DNA from: CAVPRW01 sp046727435 [NCBI: bacterium]
GTDB taxonomy: Bacteria; Tectomicrobia; Entotheonellia; J063
DNA: 10,036 nt
NCBI GenBank assembly: GCA_046727435.1
Contig: JBKPCR010000120.1
Span: 1-10,036 of the forward strand
Reading direction: 5' to 3'
Shown: positions 1 through 6,839 of the stretch, one piece after another
How positions within the stretch are numbered: position 1 is the stretch's first letter
How the letters are laid out: the number at the start of each line of letters is the position of its first letter
The notes under the pieces: model-generated
What the model was told of the DNA's origin: nothing
Database searches by the model: none
Seen by the model: only the letters and a program-made list of their open reading frames with translations
Position numbers and translations under genes: made by a program

Positions 1-1254
1 AAGAGCCATCAACGCCTGTATGATCCGATGACCGCGGCCTGGAATGCTACCCAGCAATCGGCAGATCGAGTACATATTCTCCTACTATCCGGCAGTGCGC
101 TGCAACGGCGCCTGCTGTCGGGCTTTCTGTCGGGGACGCCGCTGCCGGACCTCGTCGAAGCCTATGTGCAGATTGTCGTCCAGGCCTTCAAGGGACCGTT
201 GGAGGACGTCGGCTTTGTGGACCTGACCGATATCGTGCGGGTCGAGGGGATTGACCAGCAGATCAATGCCCCGTCCTTTGCGCCCTGGACGTCCCGGGGG
301 CGGATTTTCGGCTTGCCCCATGATGTCCACCCTGTCCTGCTCGCCTACCGGGCGGACATTGTCGAGGCCGCAGGAATTGATGTCAACGCCATTGAAACCT
401 GGGACGATTTTGTCCGCCTCCTGCGGCCGCTGGTGCGCGACATTGATAACGATGGATACCCGGACCAGTACCTCTTGAACATCTGGGAGACCAATCCCGA
501 GCTGATCGAGAGCCTCATGTTACAGGCTGGCGGAGCGCTGGTTGACGCACAGGAACGGCTGGTGATGCACTCCGAGAGCAATGCCCGGGTGCTGGCCACC
601 GTGGTGTCGTGGACCACGGGGCCCAACCGGATTGCCATCAACGCACCGGAATTCGATGCTGCGGGCAACAAGATGCGACTCGACGGCACCGTCATCTTTA
701 GCTTGATGCCCGATTGGTTGACAAGTGCCTGGCGGCAAGACTTGCCGCAATTGGCGGGGAAAGTGAAGCTCATGTCACTGCCCGCCTGGGAGCAGGGAGG
801 CCGGCGCACCACCGTCATGGGGGGGACCATGCTGGGGATCCCCAAGCGGGTAAAAGATTTTGACAGCGCCTGGCGCTATGCCAAACACCTGTACCTATCA
901 CCCGACCTGGCGCGTGCATTGTTTCGCACGACGGGTATCATCAGCCCCGTCAAGCGCCACTGGAATGACCCGGTCTACGACGAGCCCAGTCCCTATTTCA
1001 GTGGGCAGCGTTACGGTCGGAGCTACATTGCCGTGGCGCCAGATGTACCGCCGCGCACGTCCTCTCCCTATAACGCGCTGGCGCAAATCAAAATGGCCGA
1101 TAGCGCGCTGGCGCTCAAGGCCTATGCCATGCGATACAGCCGGTATACAGTGGCAGAGCTCTTGCCAGAGGCCAGACGGTTGCTGGCACGGGCCGAAGCC
1201 GAGGTCCGTGCGCAGATGCAACGGAACGTCTTTCTGGTGCAAGAGAACCGATGA
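1..1254 (+). CDS. Sugar ABC transporter solute-binding protein (5' partial)
   Basis: This is the extracytoplasmic binding protein of a carbohydrate ABC importer (SBP_bac_1/8 class), which captures an oligosaccharide and hands it to the membrane permeases. The frame is open from base 1, and the residues before the first ATG at 28 (HQRLYDP) fit the family, so the true start and export signal lie upstream; 417 residues are visible. Supporting features are the early LLSGFLSGTPLPDLVEAY stretch, GRIFGLPHDVHPVLLAYR (the usual IYGLP-type segment), a TWDDF segment, and DIDNDGYPD at visible residues 147-155, which has a DxDxDG calcium-loop pattern. MGGTMLGIPK and the later SAWRYAKHLYLS segment match the usual C-terminal lobe. 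The stop overlaps the next gene's start by 4 bases (ATGA), indicating translational coupling to the permeases. The family is secure; the substrate cannot be read from sequence, and beta-1,2-gluco-oligosaccharide is only a suggestion from context. Confidence 0.9.
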   Translation, partial: KSHQRLYDPMTAAWNATQQSADRVHILLLSGSALQRRLLSGFLSGTPLPDLVEAYVQIVVQAFKGPLEDVGFVDLTDIVRVEGIDQQINAPSFAPWTSRGRIFGLPHDVHPVLLAYRADIVEAAGIDVNAIETWDDFVRLLRPLVRDIDNDGYPDQYLLNIWETNPELIESLMLQAGGALVDAQERLVMHSESNARVLATVVSWTTGPNRIAINAPEFDAAGNKMRLDGTVIFSLMPDWLTSAWRQDLPQLAGKVKLMSLPAWEQGGRRTTVMGGTMLGIPKRVKDFDSAWRYAKHLYLSPDLARALFRTTGIISPVKRHWNDPVYDEPSPYFSGQRYGRSYIAVAPDVPPRTSSPYNALAQIKMADSALALKAYAMRYSRYTVAELLPEARRLLARAEAEVRAQMQRNVFLVQENR

Positions 1255-2132
1255 CCAGGCAGCTCTCCACATCACATCCGCGCTGGGCGCCATACGTCTT
1301 CATAGCCCCTTTTGTGCTCATTTTTTGCACCTTCATGGTCTATCCACTGGTGCAATCCATCATCCTAGCCATGCAGCAAACGTTTGGCCCCAAGACCACC
1401 GTATTTGTGGGGCTGAAGAACTTTGCGGACCTGTTTGCGGACCGTTTTTTCTGGCTCGCTATGCGTAATACCTTTGTGTTTACCGTGGCTTCCGTGGCTC
1501 TGCAACTGCCGTTATCGCTCGGGTTGGCGATGTTGCTGAATCGTCCGCGATTGAAGGGTCGGGCGCTGTTCCGCCTCATCTTCTTCTCGCCGTCGCTGGT
1601 CGGCATCGTCTTTGTGGCCATGATGTTCGCGCTAATGTTTCACGAGCGCGAGGGGTTAGTGAATGCCTTCTTGCGTGCGGTGATTCCGCACTTTCCACGG
1701 GAATTCCCGTGGTTGCAAGAGTATGTGATGCCAGCATTGATCATCGCCACTTTGTGGATATCTGTCGGTTTCAACATGATCTACTTTTTGGCGGCCCTGC
1801 AAAGTGTCGACAGAGAATGTCTGGAAGCGGCGGATATCGATGGCGCCAATGGCTGGCAGAAATTTCTCTATGTGATCCTACCCGAGATCGCACCAGTGAC
1901 GCGCTTTGTCATGCTCTTATCGCTGATCGGCAGTTTTCAGCTCTTCGAACTGCCATTTATCCTCCTGAACGGTCCGGGTCCCGAAAACCGTGGGCTCACG
2001 GTCGTGATGTATCTCTATCAGTATGGGTTTGAGGTCGGGGATCTAGGATATGCCAGTGGCATCGGCTGGACGTTGGCGCTTGTCCTCATGGGACTCACCA
2101 TCATCCAGCGCATGTTGAGTCGGGAGCAGTGA
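1251..2132 (+). CDS. Sugar ABC transporter permease, MalF type
   Basis: This is one of two inner-membrane permease subunits of a CUT1-type carbohydrate importer. It has 293 residues and about six hydrophobic segments; the first is near residues 14-38 (YVFIAPFVLIFCTFMVYPLV, which contains the family's typical AP..YP pattern). The cytoplasmic EAA loop, which docks on the ATPase, is at residues 192-211: EAADIDG, then the ILP ending, with the conserved Gly at 198. The start ATG overlaps the stop of the binding-protein gene by 4 bases. The stop is 4 bases before the second permease gene, so the three genes are almost certainly co-transcribed. The length is normal for a MalF-like protein without the large periplasmic P2 domain of E. 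coli MalF. The substrate is not determinable from sequence. Confidence 0.93.
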   Translation: MTRQLSTSHPRWAPYVFIAPFVLIFCTFMVYPLVQSIILAMQQTFGPKTTVFVGLKNFADLFADRFFWLAMRNTFVFTVASVALQLPLSLGLAMLLNRPRLKGRALFRLIFFSPSLVGIVFVAMMFALMFHEREGLVNAFLRAVIPHFPREFPWLQEYVMPALIIATLWISVGFNMIYFLAALQSVDRECLEAADIDGANGWQKFLYVILPEIAPVTRFVMLLSLIGSFQLFELPFILLNGPGPENRGLTVVMYLYQYGFEVGDLGYASGIGWTLALVLMGLTIIQRMLSREQ

Positions 2133-2136
2133 CGGT

Positions 2137-3009
2137 ATGGCGGTCGAAAACCCAGTCACACAGCGCATGATCGATTGGCTGTTATATGCGTTGCTGCTGC
2201 TGTGCGCAGCGGTGACGTTGATACCTTTTCTGTACTTGGTCTGCTCGGCGGTCAAGAGCAAGGCCACCTTTTTCTCGTCGCCTTTTTTACCTCCTGGCGA
2301 CGGCTTCCTGGGCGTTGATTGGAGTGGTCTTACCCTCGAGAATTTTTATGTGTTATTCACTGATCCCAGTCTGGGGTTTGGGCGTGCGGTCGTGAATTCG
2401 GTGTTTTACGCCTCCGTCTCTAGTGTACTAACAACCCTGTGTGCCGCCATGGGCGGTTATGCCCTGGCCAAGTTTGCGTTTCGGGCAAACCGGCTGCTGA
2501 CCGGGCTGGTGCTGGCATCGCTGATTATCCCCGGACCATTGTTGCTGGCCCCGAGTTACCAGTTAATCTATCGTTTCGGGCTGTTGGATAGCTTCACGGG
2601 GCTCATCCTCCCAGGTATCGCCCCCGCCTTCGGCGTCTTCCTCTTCCGTCAAGCACTGTTGCATACCGTGCCGCTCGAGCTTATCGAGGCCGCCCGCATT
2701 GATGGGTGTGGCGAGATCCGTTGCTTCTTTACCATCATCCTGCCGCTCGTGCGCCCCATGCTCGGCGCGTTTCTGCTTATCACGTTCATGGGAGCGTGGA
2801 ATAACTTTATTCAGCCGCAAATTATCTTACAGACGCCAGAGAAGTTTCCCTTGGCAGTCGCCATCGCCCAGTTAAAAGGGCTCTATGGCGTCGATTATGG
2901 CTTGCTCATGGCTGGAACGGTAGTCTCTATTGCGCCGGTCATGGGGCTCTTTTTGCTGTTACAAAAGGATTTCATCGCTGGGCTCACTTCAGGGGCCGTG
3001 AAAGGTTAG
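2137..3009 (+). CDS. Sugar ABC transporter permease, MalG type
   Basis: This is the second inner-membrane permease of the same importer (290 residues, about six hydrophobic segments), which should form a heterodimer with the upstream MalF-like subunit. Family hallmarks are an N-terminal TM followed by a periplasmic stretch with LTLENFYVLFTD, the GGYALAKFAFRAN segment, and the EAA loop at residues 184-203 (EAARIDG ... IILP, Gly190). ITFMGAWNNFIQPQIIL in the last third is the usual MalG-like WN.F..P pattern. The C-terminus KDFIAGLTSGAVKG is the classic MalG ending (usually QRYFVEGLTAGAVKG), so the protein is complete. A GGGAG-like purine stretch about 11 bases before the ATG may serve as the ribosome binding site. 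No ATP-binding subunit follows; a shared or distant ATPase must supply energy. Confidence 0.94.
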   Translation: MAVENPVTQRMIDWLLYALLLLCAAVTLIPFLYLVCSAVKSKATFFSSPFLPPGDGFLGVDWSGLTLENFYVLFTDPSLGFGRAVVNSVFYASVSSVLTTLCAAMGGYALAKFAFRANRLLTGLVLASLIIPGPLLLAPSYQLIYRFGLLDSFTGLILPGIAPAFGVFLFRQALLHTVPLELIEAARIDGCGEIRCFFTIILPLVRPMLGAFLLITFMGAWNNFIQPQIILQTPEKFPLAVAIAQLKGLYGVDYGLLMAGTVVSIAPVMGLFLLLQKDFIAGLTSGAVKG

Positions 3010-3024
3010 GAGCATCGACCACGT

Positions 3025-4647
3025 ATGATCGAGCCACTCAATGAGATGCAGCAACACTGGGTTGATGACACCTTCGCCGCGCTATGCCCCGAAGACAAGG
3101 TGGCGCAACTCTTGATCCCGACCCTTGGATCCTATGACTACCGCCGGGAGGCGGTCGACGCCTTTCTCGCTGAACGGGCGCTTGGCGGGGTTTTCGTCGG
3201 CATCGCTGATCGCGACCGGCATCGCGAAGAAATCGCCAAGCTGCAGGCACGCTGCTCCGTTCCTATGGTCGTGGCCTCTGACCTCGAGGCCGGCGCCGGC
3301 CATTTCGTCCGCGGTGGCGTGCCGTTTCCCGACCCGCTGGCCGTTGCCGCGGCAAATGATGCTCAGCTGGCCTACATGCTTGGGACTGCCGCCGCCCGCG
3401 AAGGGCGCGAGGTCGGGATTCATTGGACCTTTGCGCCGGTGGTGGACGTGAACGTCAATCCGGATAATCCGATCGCCAATACCCGATCGCTCGGCGACGA
3501 TCCCGGACGCGTGGGACACCTCGCGGCAGCGATCACGCGCGGCATGCAAGAGCATGAGCTGGCCGCCTGTGCCAAACATTTCCCCGGTGATGGCGTGGAC
3601 GATCTGGACCAGCACACGGTGACTTCGGTGAATACTCTGTCGAGAGAAGAGTGGTACCGCGTTTCCGGCTTTGCTTTTCGCCAAGCGATCGACGCCGGCG
3701 TGTGGAGCGTGATGGTTGGCCACATCGCCTTGCCAGCCTGGGAGAATGCCCAAAATGTCTGTGGTGTCTATCGCCCCGCCTCGATCAGTCACAAACTGGT
3801 GACGGGTCTGCTGCGCGGCGAGCTCGGCTTTCAGGGGCTGATTGTTACCGACGACATGAACATGGGCGGCGTGGCTGGCTATGCCAAGCGTCGGGAACGA
3901 ACGGTGGCCTGCATCGCGGCTGGCTGTGATATGTTGCTGTTTCCCAAGCTGCCCGACGACTATGCGATACTTGTCGAAGCCATCCGCTCAGGTGCCCTAT
4001 CGGAAGCGCGTGTGGACGATGCCGTGCGCCGCATTCTAGCCTTCAAAGCTCGGTTGAACCTGCATACAGGCATACTCTTCGGCCCCACCGTTGCGGAACC
4101 AGAACAGCAGGCCTTTGCCCAAGCCAGCCGCCAGATCGCCGCGGCGGCGGTCGTCAAGGTGCGTGATCTCCATGGCACGCTGCCGATCCGGCACCTGCGG
4201 CCTGGCGCTAAGGTATTGACCATCACATTGGCGAGCGGCTCCCAGGACGTGCCCGAGGTGGATCAAGCCTTGAGGGCGCGTGGCTATCATGTCGACCACA
4301 TGTACAATCCTGACGACCTGCGGGTGAGTGATCAGACGTTTGCCTATGATGCGGTGTTTGTGAATTTTGTCTTTAAGGGGATGTGGGGAGTGCAATCTAT
4401 CCGCTCTGTGGGCACTCACAACCGGATCTTTATCGGCGGTTTTTACAGTGACCATCCCTGTGTCGTCTTTACCTCGTTCGGATCGCCGTATCACTTGCGG
4501 ATGTTCAGCACGCTACCGAATTACCTCAACATGCACTCTTCCTGCCCGGACAGCCAGCAGGCAGCGGTGCAAGTGTGGTTTGGGGAAGCTGAAGCGTGCG
4601 GCACGAGCCCAGTCGCGCATCTGGTGCGGACCTATGCCTTGAGATGA
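3025..4647 (+). CDS. Glycoside hydrolase family 3 protein, NagZ-like dyad
   Basis: This is a probable exo-acting beta-glycosidase of GH3, with no signal peptide and therefore cytoplasmic, suited to hydrolysing sugars brought in by the upstream importer. The N-terminal TIM barrel spans roughly residues 10-345. Key sites are KHFPGDG at 184-190, the D195-Q196-H197 dyad (position and spacing of the NagZ Asp-x-His general acid/base), MVGHIALP near 232-239, and TDDMNM at 275-280, in which D276 is the expected nucleophile. A second alpha/beta domain fills residues 355-540 and contains TSFGSPYHL near 482-490, as in two-domain Gram-positive-type NagZ/YbbD proteins. AGGAG at 3008-3012, overlapping the previous stop, is a ribosome binding site with a rather long 12-base spacer. 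The dyad points to N-acetylhexosaminidase chemistry, but this divergent branch (GDGVDDLDQH rather than GHGDT..DSH) is not clearly assigned; beta-glucosidase is the alternative that suits the glucan context. Confidence 0.88.
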   Translation: MIEPLNEMQQHWVDDTFAALCPEDKVAQLLIPTLGSYDYRREAVDAFLAERALGGVFVGIADRDRHREEIAKLQARCSVPMVVASDLEAGAGHFVRGGVPFPDPLAVAAANDAQLAYMLGTAAAREGREVGIHWTFAPVVDVNVNPDNPIANTRSLGDDPGRVGHLAAAITRGMQEHELAACAKHFPGDGVDDLDQHTVTSVNTLSREEWYRVSGFAFRQAIDAGVWSVMVGHIALPAWENAQNVCGVYRPASISHKLVTGLLRGELGFQGLIVTDDMNMGGVAGYAKRRERTVACIAAGCDMLLFPKLPDDYAILVEAIRSGALSEARVDDAVRRILAFKARLNLHTGILFGPTVAEPEQQAFAQASRQIAAAAVVKVRDLHGTLPIRHLRPGAKVLTITLASGSQDVPEVDQALRARGYHVDHMYNPDDLRVSDQTFAYDAVFVNFVFKGMWGVQSIRSVGTHNRIFIGGFYSDHPCVVFTSFGSPYHLRMFSTLPNYLNMHSSCPDSQQAAVQVWFGEAEACGTSPVAHLVRTYALR

Positions 4648-4679
4648 TCATCTGCTCGCCCGCCCGCCCACGGGCAGTA

Positions 4680-6503
4680 TCATGAGCGCTGTTGAGCAGG
4701 CTGGTCCTCTGGTTGGGGAGTTTGCGGTGTCATGTCGGGGTGCGCAGGCTGGACCTCTGGTTGCGGAGTTTGCGGTGTCATGTCGGAGTGAACCGGTTGC
4801 GCCACAGGTAGAGGAGATGGGAGCGTCATGTCGGAGATGGGTTGGACTGTTTGCGCCTCGATTCTGGGCATAAACCCAGCACGCGCCAAGCTATGTTGGA
4901 TCGCTGGATGCCGCATAAACACATGCCAAATGCGGCCTGTACGATAGTTCTCGATCATCAGCACGATTGGCCCTTGGTCGATGCCGAGGTAATCGGTGGC
5001 GAACCACTTCTTGCTTGGGTTGAAAGCGTCTTTGAAACCGTATGGACCCCAGATCTGCGTCCGATACGCGGCATACATGTGCCGTAAAGCAGCCAATGAT
5101 TCGCGAGGTGTGAACGCGAACGAACCAGCGGCTGCGGTCGGCGTGATGGTGCCATCGTCGCTTTCAGGGGGTGGGGCACCACGAGCTCTATAACTTGAAG
5201 GGATATCAGAAGCCGTCAAGCCCCACACGTTTTCGCCATAATCAGCCCAACCGAGCGGATTGGCAACGGCGTAGGCGCGGTTAGCCAGGGTGGCTCGGCG
5301 GGAATTCTCGAAATAATCGAGCCCCTTGTTACGCATATAGGCATCCTGAATACCGCGAAAGTCGAACCAGACGTGCGAGTACTGATGTCCGAAGAGTGGA
5401 GGAAAGACGACGAACGCCTGGCCATAGTGGCTTTGCCAGACATAGGAACCCGTCCATGCGGTCCAGGCCTCGGCATTGATGGGAAAGGTGGGGGAGCCGA
5501 GGGCGAGTAGGTAGAGGATCATCGCTTCGTTGTAGCCACCCCAGTCATAGGGGAGAAAACCCGTCTCCGGTGTCCAGCCGTGGCAGATTCTCGCCGAGCG
5601 CACCTGCATCCACGGCCACTCGACGCGGCCATAGATAGCGTCGGCTAGGGCACGGATCTGGGCTTCTGTGGCATCATCTTGATCGAAGTACTCCTGTACG
5701 TGGAGCACTCCGCCCAGCAGCAGCGCGGTGTCGACCGTGGAAAGCTCGGAATCCCGAGCGCGCCGCCCGGTATGTAGGTCGAGGAAATGGTAAAAGAAGC
5801 CTTTGTAGCCTGTGGCGTCTGTCTCGGGACCATGCGGACTGTTCCAGAGAAACGTCAGCATGGTCAACACACGTGCACGCCCGGCTTCCCGGTTAATCCA
5901 CCCTCGGTCGATGCCCACCGTGAGGGACGACAGCCCGAATCCGACAGCGGCGATGCTCGAGAGTGATGGATCTCCGCTGCGGTCTTTGATCAGGCCGTTC
6001 TCCACGTTGGTTTCGTACCAGAAATAGTCGAATGCGGTGCGCTGTGCGAGGTCGAGGAAGGCCTCGTCATCGAGCATATGTGGCGTCGCACTGATCGTGG
6101 CTGAGTTGTGGCCTTCCTGTCCGGCGGCGTCGACGGCGAGCACCCGATAGTGGTATGTCGAGCCGTTCTCGACCTCGAAATCGACGAAATGGTTGGTGGG
6201 CAGGGTTACACGGTGTTGCTCGAATGGGCCAGTTGCCGAGGATTTACGGTAGACATGATAACCTACCAAGCCGGAGTCCACGACGGGATCCCAGTGGAGA
6301 ATGACGCTCCGATCGCCGACGCGCTTGACCAAGCCCGTTGGCACGGCCATCGACGCGTCCTCAGTCTTCGTGATAACACCCGCAGTGTCTTGTCCCCACG
6401 CTGCTCCCCCAATGAGGGCAAACGGCACGAGGGGCAATGCCAAGCAACGGGCTAACCACAGCATGTGTTTCAGCGGCTGCACATATCTAAAAGGTATGTG
6501 CAT
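4680..6503 (-). CDS. Secreted FN3-glycoamylase protein, GH144-like
   Basis: This is a probable exported glucan-cleaving enzyme of 607 residues. Residues 14-37 (MLWLARCLALPLVPFALIGG onward to AAWG) form a signal peptide. A fibronectin type III domain covers about 54-141 (PTGLV, VGYHVYRKS, YHYRVLAVDAAGQEG). The PF10091 glycoamylase domain covers about 148-548, with FDYFWYETN, VGFGLSSLTVGIDRGW, GYKGFFYHFLD, STVDTALLLGG, FGHQYSHVWFDFRGIQD and YGENVWGLTASD. PF10091 includes the GH144 endo-beta-1,2-glucanases and a domain of cyclic beta-1,2-glucan synthases, which fits the nearby OPG genes. I cannot assign the catalytic acids with certainty. The tail (558-605) is three Pro/Gln-rich repeats. Two starts are possible: 6503, or 6464 (Met14), which gives a cleaner signal peptide; neither has a clear Shine-Dalgarno. 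It is convergent with the GH3 gene, with only 32 bases between stops, and has its own promoter. Confidence 0.88.
   Translation of the reverse strand: MHIPFRYVQPLKHMLWLARCLALPLVPFALIGGAAWGQDTAGVITKTEDASMAVPTGLVKRVGDRSVILHWDPVVDSGLVGYHVYRKSSATGPFEQHRVTLPTNHFVDFEVENGSTYHYRVLAVDAAGQEGHNSATISATPHMLDDEAFLDLAQRTAFDYFWYETNVENGLIKDRSGDPSLSSIAAVGFGLSSLTVGIDRGWINREAGRARVLTMLTFLWNSPHGPETDATGYKGFFYHFLDLHTGRRARDSELSTVDTALLLGGVLHVQEYFDQDDATEAQIRALADAIYGRVEWPWMQVRSARICHGWTPETGFLPYDWGGYNEAMILYLLALGSPTFPINAEAWTAWTGSYVWQSHYGQAFVVFPPLFGHQYSHVWFDFRGIQDAYMRNKGLDYFENSRRATLANRAYAVANPLGWADYGENVWGLTASDIPSSYRARGAPPPESDDGTITPTAAAGSFAFTPRESLAALRHMYAAYRTQIWGPYGFKDAFNPSKKWFATDYLGIDQGPIVLMIENYRTGRIWHVFMRHPAIQHSLARAGFMPRIEAQTVQPISDMTLPSPLPVAQPVHSDMTPQTPQPEVQPAHPDMTPQTPQPEDQPAQQRS
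4689..4832 (-). repeat. Three tandem 48-bp repeats encoding a Pro/Gln-rich tail
   Basis: The 3' end of the glycoamylase gene is built from three in-frame 48-base units (16 residues each), followed only by Arg-Ser and the stop. In protein order they are DMTLPSPLPVAQPVHS, DMTPQTPQPEVQPAHP and DMTPQTPQPEDQPAQQ. The last two are nearly identical in DNA (from about 4697 and 4745 on the + strand, period 48), which suggests a recent duplication; the first has diverged. The composition suggests a disordered, extended linker or surface-exposed tail rather than a folded domain. Copy number may vary between strains. Confidence 0.9.
6478..6502. repeat. 8-bp inverted repeat at the glycoamylase start
   Basis: TGCACATA (6478-6485) and TATGTGCA (6495-6502) are perfect inverted arms separated by 9 bases. 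The dyad overlaps the upstream start codon of the glycoamylase gene (6501-6503) and lies entirely within the leader if translation begins at 6464. It could be an operator for a dimeric repressor downstream of the promoter, or an mRNA hairpin that affects initiation. The pattern is seen directly; the role is inferred. Confidence 0.45.
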
Positions 6504-6575
6504 TGGCTGAACGAGGGGACTTCGTGGTCATTACTGTACTATCCTTGTTTCTAGGGGCAATGATTTAACTCTCTA

Positions 6576-6603
6576 ATTATATCCGACTTTCCCGAATGGT
6601 CAA
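6576..6603 (-). promoter_or_regulatory. Sigma70-type promoter for the glycoamylase gene
   Basis: On the minus strand TTGACC (6603-6598) and TATAAT (6581-6576) are separated by exactly 16 bases; this is a five-of-six match to the -35 consensus and a perfect -10. Transcription would begin near 6569, giving a leader of about 66 bases to the ATG at 6503 or about 105 bases to the alternative ATG at 6464. It would let the glycoamylase gene be transcribed independently of opgH-opgD. The -35 box lies directly beside the transposase remnant. Confidence 0.6.
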
Positions 6604-6621
6604 AAGAATTCGAATGACGTC

Positions 6622-6838
6622 CACTGTTTCATATACTTGGATACCCGAAAGGTGCATGTGACGGGCGTGACCCGCATGCCAATGCACGATGGATAGGGCC
6701 GCGCGTGCTGCTCGCGCCGCAATCTCCCAATTTGCATGCCTACGCCGAGCGGTGGGTACGATCGCTCAAAGAGGAAGTACTGTCGAAGGTGACCTTGTTT
6801 GGCGAGCGCTCTCGACGACATGCTCTCACGGGATCGCC
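6622..6838 (+). pseudogene. Decayed DDE integrase-core transposase remnant
   Basis: Two non-overlapping fragments of one transposase family lie in different frames. The first (about 6622-6678) reads FIYLDTRKVHVTGVT, matching the early beta-strands of a retroviral-type integrase core (usual form FF.HL.TR.VH.AG.T). Its frame ends at a TAG at 6694-6696. The second (about 6699-6830) reads RVLLAPQSPNLHAYAERWVR followed by SLKEEVLSKVTLFGERS; NLHAYAERW carries the family's catalytic Glu. The central part, with a catalytic Asp and roughly 80 residues in intact relatives, is missing, and so are the N-terminal helix-turn-helix domain and the C-terminal tail. It cannot be functional. The closest match by eye is to integrase-core transposases of the IS481/IS3 kind; I cannot assign the exact IS family. 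Confidence 0.75.
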
Positions 6839-6839
6839 G

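Larger units (their letters stand above)
6504..6839. other. Intergenic region with promoter and IS remnant, no intact gene
   Basis: This 336-base gap between opgD and the glycoamylase gene carries no intact gene. Its left third (about 6530-6600) is distinctly AT-richer than the surroundings and holds the glycoamylase promoter. The right two-thirds hold pieces of a transposase that stop within about 10 bases of the opgD stop codon. I see no convincing intrinsic terminator for opgD here. Confidence 0.7.

Noticed and set aside
3082-3792. Long minus-strand open frame (236 codons) inside the GH3 gene.
   Set aside because: It is antisense to a gene with clear GH3 motifs, has no recognisable domain, and is expected from the high GC third-position bias.
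4643-4677. GC-rich GCCCG-CCCA-CGGGC hairpin (4662-4675) and a 10-bp GATGATCATC palindrome between the convergent GH3 and glycoamylase genes, as a bidirectional terminator.
   Set aside because: The stem is only 5 bp and no T-run follows on either strand, so an intrinsic terminator is not supported.
6600-6821. 73-codon minus-strand open frame upstream of the glycoamylase gene.
   Set aside because: It is antisense to the transposase relic, overlaps the promoter -35 box, and shows no family resemblance.
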